From: Patella vulgata
Taxonomy: Eukaryota > Mollusca > Gastropoda > Patellidae
Direction of reading: 5' to 3'
NCBI RefSeq assembly: GCF_932274485.2
Contig: NC_065882.2
Coordinates: 27,422,890-27,486,889, forward strand
Length of the DNA: 64,000 nucleotides
Shown here: piece after piece, positions 45,704 to 55,800 of the stretch
Layout: every line of letters starts with the position of its first letter
How positions within the stretch are numbered: position 1 is the stretch's first letter
Program-made: the position numbers and the translations under genes
The notes under the pieces: model-generated
The model's input: only the letters and a program-made list of their open reading frames with translations
Databases searched by the model: none
What the model was told of the DNA's origin: nothing

Positions 45704-46454
45704 TGACGTATTTTCACTGTAGAAGAGCTAATTCCATATTTTGGTTAACAGTAAAACACTCTTAGTTCAAATATCGTCACTGTGAAAGAAAAAAGCACTC
45801 TATACGTTGCCAATACGTACAGATTTTATCCACTCTTACTGCATGTTTCTCTTAACTATGAAATACGCCGTTTTCGATCCCTTTTGTTCTCCTACTCCTG
45901 ATATTTCGGACTGTTGTACAATGGTTTCATACATAAGACTACCGATTAGCAGTCATTGTTTTTTAAGGCGAGCCATCGCTCTCGAGCACCTGCCGCTCAC
46001 CTGAATGTCGATGGAGGGGAGGTTTTTTCCTTCCCCTTAAAACTGAAAATCGCTCTCCTTTACATACTCATTGGGGGTTTATTATCATTTATGAAACCAG
46101 AAATGACCCCCATTTCCCATGCACATAACTAATCGCTCTCCTTAAAGATACATTATGGGAGATTAGATAAAGAGCTGGCAGTTCTCACTATAATAGTTAA
46201 AAACTAGATACTGTAAAGGGAATTTGCTGAAAATTTCAGTCAAATTGATCCACTATGAACAAAGATTTTAGCAATTGAATTTTCCGCCTAGCTTCAATCA
46301 TCCTTACTAAAGTCAGTAGGATATAACACATAGTCTTGATTATCCATTTAATAATTAAATTATGAATGGAAGTCAAACAGCAAATTGGAACCTAATCCAA
46401 TAAACATCGCAGGCTAGCGATGATTATGGTCTGGATAAGTTAATTAATGTCTAA

Positions 46455-47960
46455 ACAGCAAAAAAAAATAAAAAATGTCAGTACGATTTCAAAATCAGAG
46501 AGGCAATTTAATCAAATCATTCTTGAAAACGACTTACTATATGGATCAAAGCAATTTTTTGTGAACAGTATGTTGACACATTAGTGATTAATTCATCACA
46601 ATTCCAAGACATTACGAGAAGGTATAGAGTACAGTCTATACATCAGTATCTGGTGTGTCCACCGCAAGTGTCAATAACAGCAAGCAGCGTCTGTACATGG
46701 AGTGGACCAAACGATTGATGAACGCCATTGGCACCTGGAACCACACTCTCAGAAAAGCCTGGCACAATTCATCGGCTGTGTTTGGTCTCGGTGCGACGTT
46801 ATTAAGTCTCCACAGAATTTCTTCCCAAAGATGTTCAATCAGGTTTAAGTCCGGACTAAGGGCTGGCCAGTGCATAACGTTGACACCGTTCTGCTGTAGA
46901 AAGTCCCAAGTAACTCTGGCGGTGTGGGCACGAGCGTTGTCATGCTGGAAAACGTTGTTTCGATGACGTGCGAAATGTGGTATGACTTGGGGTCTGAGAG
47001 CTTGATCGATTGCTGTGATGGCACCTCCTCTCCCTGGACCAAGATTTTGGAAAACCACAGGACCCACTCTCTGGTACAGGCTGATTCCACCCCAAACCAT
47101 TATGCTTGGACCTCCCCATGAGTCTCATTCCATGACACATTGGTCAGAATAACACTGGCCACGTCGACGCCATATTCTTGTCCTGCCATCTGCATTTGAT
47201 ACGCAATACCGACCCTCATCTGTGAACAGAACAGTTCTCCATTGCATGTGTCGCCAGTTCTGGTGTTGTTGGGCAAAGTGTAGACGTTCACGTCGATGGC
47301 GAGGGCAGAGGATCGGTCCACAGTAAGGTTTACACCAATGGATGTTCTCTCTGGTGAGACGTTGGCGCACTGTATTGGTACTGATGGGTACTCCGCGTGT
47401 TCCCACTGTCTCAGATGCCTGTGTGAAGGGATTCTGCACGTTCTGTCGCACAACATGGCAGTCTTGTCGCCTTGTGGTAAACCTTGGTCTACCAGTTCGG
47501 GGGCGATCATCCGTAGTGTTGGTGACCCGAAAGCGTTACTGAAGCCTATAGATGGTCCGAACATTGACCTGGAAGTGATTGGCAACGGCTTGGGCAGTGT
47601 GGCCAGCGTCGAGTCTTCCAAGCGCCTGGTTCCTCTGAGCTGTTGTGAGTCATGGCATGCTGCTGACGTATTGTGAATGATTCAACCACGCTTGGGGATT
47701 GCATTTTATAGGGCTGGTCCCGGTGAACAGCACGTGCAGCATGAGTTACATGAAAATCATGGAGAACACATTTACATCTCAGAAGTCCGGTTGCGTTTTT
47801 AAGAACATTTCCTGGGTTCAATTCTGTGTTTAGGAAGGAGCCTTTATTGCTCAGGTAAAGTTGGAGATGTAGTCACAAATATACAATAAAAACATCTGGC
47901 AAGTTTTATGCAATGCGTCTATTCAGAGTAACATACCAACCGGACGTTTCTTTTGCTTCT
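46455..47960 (-). mobile_element. Older Tc1 element nested in a TTAA-flanked element
   Basis: The element is 1,506 bp with TA duplications at 46453-46454 and 47961-47962. Its inverted ends are decayed: AACAGCAAAA on the left, AGAAGCAAAA read inward on the right. The insertion is confirmed by a second, uninterrupted copy of the host repeat at 1160-1558, where the two flanks are joined. It is a different Tc1 lineage from the elements at 50672 and 60239. Confidence 0.88.
46643..47658 (-). pseudogene. Decayed Tc1 transposase
   Basis: One frame can be followed almost end to end: TTAQRNQALGRLDAGHTAQA, DDRPRTGRPRFTTRRQD, LFTDEGRYCV (first catalytic D), SIMVWGGIS, QHDNARAH (second D) and SPDLNLIEHLW (E), with DD34E spacing. 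It is broken by three in-frame stop codons, after MP, after IYRLQ and after CVME. Two of these look like CGA-to-TGA changes, as expected from CpG decay. A one-base loss close to the C-terminus alters the last residues. No product is expected. Confidence 0.88.
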
Positions 47961-48293
47961 TAGTATAATTTAGATAACATTTCAGGCCTAAAGAAAGACA
48001 TGCAATAGGCAGATTTAGCTCTTGCATAATGTTTGTTTAATATCAGATCATTCTCCTTAATTTTTAAATCACCCTTCTTATCAAAATTGGGAGAGTTTTT
48101 TGAGGGAAGCGATTTTTTCAATTCGTTGATTGAGGGAAGCTTTTTTTGGCTCTCCTCTGAAATACAAACAGCACATCAAATGGGAACAAAACCAAACACA
48201 ACATTTCTAAAGTAAAATTTTCCGTAGAATGGAAATCAGTCCGCCGTTGGGGCTTTTTTTGAGATATTCGGGGTCAAAGATCAAATGAGGTCA

Positions 48294-48892
48294 TTTGCAC
48301 TGAAAGTGAACCAAGATCTTTGGGTTATAAACTTACATTTCAAGTTTCAACAAAATCGGATAAAAATTGTGACCTGTATAGGGTCCACAACCTTGATATC
48401 CCATATTTTTACGCTATTTGAGAACGAACGGCGGCCATTTTGTCTGTCAGTTTTGGGCCGATTTTCACGAAATCCGAACTCAACCGTCCTTAGGATGTAA
48501 CTGTTATATAATAATATGTTTTTTTTTTTAAATCGGATAAAAATTATGACCTCTATAGCGTCCACAAGCTAAAAACACGATTTTTCGTACAATCAGGGGC
48601 CATAATTCAGGAAGTTACGGTCCGATATGCGTGAATATCGAAAGGAACCAAGATCTTTGGGTTATAAACTTACATTTCAAGTTTCAACAAAATCGGATAA
48701 AAATTGTGACCTCTATAGGGTCCACAACCTTGATATACCATATTTTTATGCTAGGGTTTAACGGTGATATAATAATACGTTTTTTTAAATCGGATAAAAA
48801 TTATGACCTCTATAGGGTCCACAAGCTAAAAATGCGATTTTTCGTACAATCAGGGGCCATAATTCAGGAAGTTACGGTCCGATATGCGCGAA
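48294..48892 (+). mobile_element. B-family remnant
   Basis: Three to four units (GATCTTTGGGTTATAAACTT, AGGGTCCACAACCTTGATAT, ACCTCTATAGGGTCCACAAG) without a 5' end, GACGG tract or hairpin. It lies in the intergenic region. Confidence 0.65.
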
Positions 48893-50671
48893 TAAGTGAA
48901 TTAATATTTTCGCCACGATATTTTGTGAAATAGACAGCAGGAAACGCAGCCGGGCAGTATTTCAGAAATAGAGCTGACCAGACACTGTTCGTCGCCAAAT
49001 CACCAGCTTATCCGAACAGAGAGGGAAATGTCAAACGAAAGGAGTGAGTGTATCAAGTGAATGCATATTCTCGCCGCTTTGAACTTATATACCCAAAAAC
49101 TTTGAGGATCGTAAAAAGCACTTCTCAAGTGGTTCACGTGTTATTGTTTATAGTAGGTTTACAGCAGAATGGGCTTGGTAAGAAATCACTCAGACTCTAC
49201 AACATGCAAGTCTATGACTGAGTGGGGATGTGGGATTTAATCACCGTAGAAGGTATTGATTACCGAAACGTATCACAAATAATTTTTTTTTATATTCCAA
49301 AATTATTGGGGGGGGGGGGGGGCAAACAGAGGGCAGACCAGATTTATGAACTTTACAAGAAAATGGCGCCTAAACTTGCTTGAAATCATAAAAATCCTTA
49401 CTTTGCAAAGTTCACATAAATTTTTTAATCTTTAATAGAAATTTGCTGCTTTAGTACCATCTGATGGACAATTCAATTGGCTATTAAACGATATATAACT
49501 TTAACTACTCGGTAAAAAAACAATTGATACAATTTTCCGCACAGGCATCCATTTTTCAGAATTTTGTCACTTTTTGGGACTACTTCCGTTCTTTCAATTT
49601 TTTCATTTATGGTTTAAGGACTGGATTGGACATTCGACTTCATATTCCTGAAGTTTCAGAAAAACTTAGGCTTTGTTTTAAAAAAATAAGAACTCTACAA
49701 TTTGACTAAAATGGGAAAAAAAGTGAAAAATCAAAGTTAACATTTCTGAAAAAACTTGATATTGTTGGAATCTGATTGAGATCTCAGCTACCCCAAAATT
49801 TAATCAGAATTTAAAATTCCAAAAAATAAATTATTTAGAAAATTTTCTAATTTTCACCAACAAAAATGAGAGCAACACAGTTTCTAAATTCGACATTTTT
49901 GAACTGCTATCTGCTCAGAAATGTCTAAAGCTATTCAAAAATGTAAATATCAGAAAAATCGGTAGAGAAGCACTCATAACACACAACTTTCCCGAATGAA
50001 ATGCAAACTTCAGACTTCTGTCTCTTATAGCTGCTGAGAAATAGGTGGATTGGAAAAATCAAAATAAGAATAATAATAATCTTAGTAATAACAATAGTCT
50101 AAATTAAGGGAAATACTTTTATAAACAGTATCCAAAAATAAAGACAATTCATTCAAATTGATGGGCAAGTTACACACAACATTAGTCAACAATATATATA
50201 TATATAACAAGCCTTGTATACCTAATTTGCCCCCCCCCCCCCATTTATCATAACTAAATGGTCGAGCTGCATTTAATAAGTTATAACCATTTAAAGTGTA
50301 ACAGAAATAGACTGCAACCCAACACCACACACAACCATTCAGTAGGCCATTAAACCCCATTTCATTTCATTTCACAACCCTTGGCCTGAAATTAGTTGCG
50401 CTAAACCAGTCAACTGGCTGCGTGACAGGCCTGGATTATTGAGAGTATTTTATACACATTACTGAAAGCTAGGACAAAAACCAGAATTTAGAAGCTTGCA
50501 AGCACTGCAAGTCAACGAAGGTTCAGGAACCTTGTAAAAGCAACAGAAAAATACTATTATATTTGGTAAAGACACGATCTTGGAGATATAAATTCTACTA
50601 AACCAACTGATGCCTCTCCTAACAGTATAGTTGATAAGATAGCAGATAAACAATCTAAATCTATATATATA
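48893..50671. other. Intergenic sequence, nothing recognised apart from a SINE tail
   Basis: Contains a G run at about 49310-49322 and a C run at about 50230-50242. A hydrophobic, phenylalanine-rich open frame at 49524-49709 is not supported as a gene. Confidence 0.35.
50342..50373 (+). mobile_element. SINE family 1 tail fragment
   Basis: A tail of about 32 bases (AGTAGGCCATTAAACCCC and three ATTTC-like units). CACAACC occurs just before and after it, a possible short duplication. It lies between EFL1 and AHI1. Confidence 0.55.
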
Positions 50672-52199
50672 CTATTCAAAAAAAGTAGGGGATATTTGAT
50701 TTTTAAGTGTTATTAAAGTCACCTAATGAAACTGACGAAGAAACAAATGACAAAATGAAATGAAGTTCACATTCATCGATTTATTCCAAATGATCGTTAG
50801 ACTAAGTAAGGCACAGACTGACCATTATAAGGGTAAAATGATACCCGGGGTCAAACAGCAAAATTACCACAGCATCACAACCAAGTCAGTAACGGGTAAA
50901 TCCTCCTCTGTTTGCCAAACAAGCATTGATCCGACGTGGCATACTCCTAATGAGACGTCTAAGGTCATTTTGGTCCAGATTGTCCCATTCCTGTTGCAAC
51001 GCAGCAGCAAGTTCTTGGACATTGGCAGGACGTTGTTGACGTTGACGTAACCTCTGTCCAAGCATGTCCCAGACATGCTCGATTGGGGGAGAGGTCGGGA
51101 CTCAGTGCTGGCCAAGGTAATGTGGTGATGTTCTGTTGTTGGAGGTAACCTGTAACGATCCTGGCCCTGTGACATCTTGCGTTGTCATCCTGGAAGATGA
51201 AACGGCGGCCATGACGTCGTGCGAACGGCACAACATGGACTGCCAAGATGTTGTCCCGGTAGTACTGGCCTGTAACACGCCCTGCAACAACATGTAAAGC
51301 CGTTCTTCCAGCAACAGTGATGCCTCCCCACACCATAACAGAACCACCCCCAAATCGATCATGTCTGATGACGTTAACGTCTTGGAAGCGCTCGTTTCGA
51401 CGACGCCACACCCTCCTACGTCTGTCCAAAAAATCAACAGTGAACCTTGACTCATCTGAAAACATCACATTGCTCCAGCGTCGATTATCCCAGTGTTGAC
51501 GATCCCTACACCAACGACGTCTTGCCTGAATGTGATGATCTCTCAAACAAGGGATCACGCGAGGACGTCGGGCGCGAAGGTGACTCCTATGCAGTCGATT
51601 CCGAATCGTCTGGCCACTCACTCTCACACCAGTGTCTGTTTGATGACGAGCGCTGATCTGATTTGCTGTGATGACACGATTTCTCAAGGCCAAGGTACGG
51701 ATAAATCGATCCTGGGCTTGAGTTGTCGCCCTTGGTCGACCTGAGCGTGGTCTGTCCTGTACAGATTGTGTATCACGGTATCTGGACCATAGCCTGCTTA
51801 TGACAGACTGAGAAACATTCATCGTCCGCGCCACAACCGCCTGTGTTGTGCCGATCTGTAGCATGCCAAGGGCACGTAACCTTTCATTTTGGGTAAGCCG
51901 ACGCATATCAAAATTTGTTTTCTGGTCACTAAAACAATTAAACTGATGTTTCCACCCTGGAATTCAATGCCACAATGACTGTAACATTCAAAGTCAGAGT
52001 CGTGCAAATCTTGGGTTGGACCCCCATGATGATCCCAAGCATCACCTGCATTCCATGCGGTAGCTATTGGTGCGTTTGGGCGTCACATGTAACTGGAAAT
52101 GTTTCTTCTGTTAGGTTCTATAGTGACTTTTTTCGTAGTCATTTGCATATTCTAGTATTATGCCCCCAAAATCAAATATCCCCTACTTTTTTTGAATAG
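50672..52199 (-). mobile_element. Tc1-like DNA transposon, near twin of the copy at 60239
   Basis: The element is 1,528 bp with the same inverted termini as the copy at 60239-61765 and TA on both sides. By eye the two copies differ at roughly 15-20 positions in 1.5 kb, about 1%. It lies downstream of EFL1 and immediately next to a tandem repeat (52206-52535), into whose left edge it may have inserted. Confidence 0.93.
50886..51906 (-). pseudogene. Tc1-like transposase with one frame change
   Basis: The reading frame is open and near identical to the intact 339-residue transposase through SPDLSP. A single extra T near 51084 (GATTGGGGG against GATGGGGG in the intact copy) then shifts the frame just before the catalytic glutamate. 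The first two catalytic aspartates (FSDESRF, QDDNARCH) remain, but the product would lack the third catalytic residue and the C-terminus. Its inverted repeats are intact, so it could still be moved by protein made elsewhere. Confidence 0.9.
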
Positions 52200-52205
52200 T
52201 ATATA

Positions 52206-52535
52206 TTTGTGACTGTCGTCTGTCTGTCTGTCTGTTCGGGGTTGGCAGCTACACTAGGTCTGCCCCGAGTCTGAAATTGGGGGTATAGGGGTAGCTCGGA
52301 CTGGGGAGTAACATAGGCCAGGTGGCGTTAGTCTACCACTTCCGGTTTCGGAGTTATGACCCCCGAGCGAAGCCGGTCTGTTCGGGGTTGGCGGCTACAC
52401 TAGGTCTGCCCCGAGTCTGAAATTTGGGGTATAGGGGTAGCTTGGACCGGGGAGTAACATAAGCCAGGTGGCGTTAGTCTACCACTTCCGGTTTCGGAGT
52501 TATGACCCCCGAGCGAAGCCGGGTATCCTGCTAGT
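52206..52535 (+). repeat. F-family element: two 147-bp units after a GTCT tract
   Basis: GACTGTCGTCTGTCTGTCTG leads into two nearly identical units starting at 52231 and 52378 (TTCGGGGTTGG, CACTAGGTCTGCCCCGAGTC, TTCCGGTTTCGGAGTTATGA). It ends GAGCGAAGCCGGGTATCCTG followed by CTAGTA. The CTAG-type end is reminiscent of Helitron 3' ends, which is inference. It touches the Tc1-like element on its left. Confidence 0.7.
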
Positions 52536-52806
52536 AATACTATAATTCAGAATCGTTAACATTAGATTTTGTAGGGCTATATTATTTGATATATGTATAG
52601 TTAATGACGTGTGATGGCTATTTATAGGTTAATAGACTGCATCTCTGTTGTGTAATCACTTGGAAACTTGAGGGTGAACATTCACTGTGGAGCACACTAG
52701 CAATAGCTTCAATGGATTGGATCGAGTTGATTTTCAGTCCTGTTTGAAGTATTACCGTAAGAAGACATTAAAAGTTCCTTTCTGGCTGTGCATGCCACTT
52801 GGACTA

Positions 52807-52812
52807 TTTATT
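52807..52812 (-). terminator. EFL1 poly(A) signal AATAAA
   Basis: The hexamer AATAAA on the minus strand lies about 78 bases past the EFL1 stop codon, a usual spacing for a short 3' UTR. Cleavage would fall near 52785. It is the nearest perfect hexamer downstream of the stop apart from those overlapping the stop itself. Confidence 0.55.
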
Positions 52813-52889
52813 GTCAAACAGTCAACTATTTTCTTTCTGATGAAAGTACTTATTTTTACTCAAATAACAGCAAATTTGAAAATATGTTG

Positions 52890-55800
52890 TTATTTATTTC
52901 TTGTTAAAGTTCTTTGTTTTTCTCCATGTTCAACCATTTTTTCTTCAACTTTCAAACCTTTACGTTTTCTCACATTATTCATGTAAGTCAAAGCACAGTT
53001 TTGTGAGTCAGCCTTTTCTCCAAAATGCAGATATTCTTCTTCTGTGGTAGGCACCCAGTATGGGTCCACATCGATTATCTAAAAAATTAAAACAAACACA
53101 TAAAGTAATCTTGTTTCTCAATAGTATTGCAAATATAGCTGTCCACATACAGTGTACAGGTTGTATCCAGGTTCATGCCACTTGTTATTTACAGACAGTT
53201 CCTCATTGCTGTGAAGAAAATATTTTTGAAGCAATATCATTTATCTATGAACATTTAATTAAATGAGATATTATGCAAAATTAACCCATCATTCCCTGAG
53301 TAAATGTTTTTATTAAAGTCATTTATATTTTGTAGTGGTTACTAAGGAGATCAGTGAACGCCTGTGAATTAAAATGCCCCAACTAAACAAATCTTACCTC
53401 CCAATGACTAAATTTAAGTTGAGGACTAGCAAGGCCACTAGTTCTTTTTCTCATAATATCAGCAAAACCAAAACTTTCAACAACTGGTAGAGTAGCTTCT
53501 ACAATAAATAACTGAGTTCCTTCTTTCATTTCTTCTGATAGTACACGTCCATTTCTTTTACCCAATACCTCATATAATTTACCTACAAAATTAACATCAT
53601 GTATAATAAAATCTACTGATTTAACAAGTTGTTTATATATTTTTGTAAATATGTTCCTTATGGCACTTGGCTATTATCAGCACATTCATGATAGTTTTTT
53701 GTACATCTATGTTTTTAGAAAAATAAAGGGAGGTGGTGTGAGTAGGATCATGCTTGGTTGGTTGGGATATTTTCTTATTCAGTCGACGCATGTGCTGTAG
53801 CCTGATATACCCCTTTTCCCGTGATTGTCACTATTTTTGAGATTGAGAGAATTCAATTACAAAATCTTCATTCAAGTATCCCCTTTAAGAAGTTTGTATA
53901 CAGGCTGTGGACTGTACAGTACAGTGTACACTTACAGCTGGCCCCTGGGTCCATTCACTTGACCTGATATATACATTTGTTTGTAATGTGTGTATATTGT
54001 GCATCTGTCTGCGGATTTGTCATCTGGGGTTTGTTTATGTTTGGTGTGGCCCTCCTGCAGATACATACTATAATAAATTGTAAAAAATAAATTTTTGTTG
54101 TACTTACCTAAAACATCAGCTGTAGCCTGTATCTCACATTTATACATAGCAGCAACCAATCTTTGAGGCTGTGTTTCAAATGATTTTCTACATCCATCTT
54201 TCACTATAGACATAATCTGACCGGACAATGGACCATATACTTCTCTCTTTCTAGGAATGGCTGCACTTGATTCACATCTATCGTCTACTTGTCTGTTTGA
54301 TGTTGAGTTTAAATATTCCCATTTTTCTATTATAAAACAAACACCATGCATAGGTTCCTCACACATTGGACCTGCAAATGTAGCCATTTGAAATCCATTG
54401 ATAATGCAACTGTCTAAATCTTGAAATGTTGTCTGAGAATTGGTCGCTGGATCTAAACAGCTCCATACAGATGGCCGGTTATAATCTGGTATTCGGTTGA
54501 GTAATATATTTGGACCAGTTTTCTTCGGACCAAATGACCATATTTGATTACATGCACCTTTCCACGATTTGTGTTCTTGATTAAAACTATTTTCTATTTT
54601 TGATTTAAAATCAATGAGATTTTGAACAGCAGTCGAGTTTAAGACATTTTCTGTATCGTCTGTTTTACTTGTTTTATGTAAAGCCTTTAAAAGATCTGAA
54701 TGTTCAACTAGAAGTTCTGTTATTGCTTTAGGCAGAGGAACACAATGAATACGAATAAGACAAGTTTTATCAGGCGTAAATATTTCAACGATTCCTTCCC
54801 CTTTCACTTCATCATCATCTTCGAACTGTTTCAAGCGATTTGATTTTGTTGGTTGATTTTGGTCAATAATAGCCTCATTAACCATGTCTACTTTAGGAGG
54901 AAGGGTTACAGTCTCCCGAAATGGTACAATGGGTTTAGATACTGAAACTTCTACTTTTGCGTATCTGAAAGAAAATCAGAGCATTTAATTTAGAATGGTA
55001 TAAAAGTAATTAAGGATATATTCCTTCAAAATCTGAGGTTCTAAATAAAATAACCATCAATTCAAGGATACATTTCATGGGGATCCAATTTTTTTTATTG
55101 CAAATCTAACCAGCGGTTGCTATGCAAGATACACCCACTTTGCAAGAGATGGATAGAGAACAAGCTCTTACCCCACTCCCCGATTTTCATACAATCAGAG
55201 GCTATAATCCAGGAAGTTATGGTCTGAAATGTGTGAATATCGAAAGAAGCTGAGATCTTTGGGATATAATCATATATTTCAAGGTTCATCAAAATCAGAC
55301 AAATATTGTGACCTCTAGAGGTTCCACAACCTTTGTATTACATGTACATACGATTTTGTCTGGCAGTTTAGGTCAGATTTTCACGAAATTCGAACTCAAC
55401 CATCATTAGGCTGTAACGTTGATATATTTAAAATGTTTTTAATATTGAATACAAATTGTGACTTCTAGAGAGTCCACAAGCTAAAAACGTGATTTTTCGA
55501 AAAGTAAGGGGCCATAATACAGGAAGTTACGTTTCGATATGCACGATTATTGAAAAGAACTGAGATCTTTGTGATACAAACAGAAAGATAGGTTGCCAGG
55601 CAACGAAACATACGCCCACAGCAACTAAATCGTCCGGGCAGTCAACAAGGGTTGTCGCATATTTTTACTTTTTTCGGTAATGAAACATTTATAATACACT
55701 ATATCTGATTAAGAGCAACATCTCACGAAGTAATTATCAGAAAACTATTAGAATTTGTTTGGTTTTTATAGAGTTCTGCCCCATGCTAACGTTTTGTATG

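Larger units (their letters stand above)
46146..48036. mobile_element. Second copy of the TTAA-flanked element, split by a Tc1
   Basis: The left part (46146-46454) and right part (47961-48036) match the element at 1160-1558 in order and orientation, for example GATAAGTTAATTAATGTC and CAGGCCTAAA. TTAA lies at 46142-46145 and 48037-48040. The Tc1 element fills the gap. Confidence 0.7.

Noticed and set aside
46655-47676. Several plus-strand open frames of 65-126 residues
   Set aside because: They lie antisense to a recognisable Tc1 transposase and have no similarity of their own.
50760-51744. Plus-strand open frames over the Tc1-like element, repeated at 60327-61310
   Set aside because: Antisense shadows of the transposase, identical in both copies because the element is duplicated.
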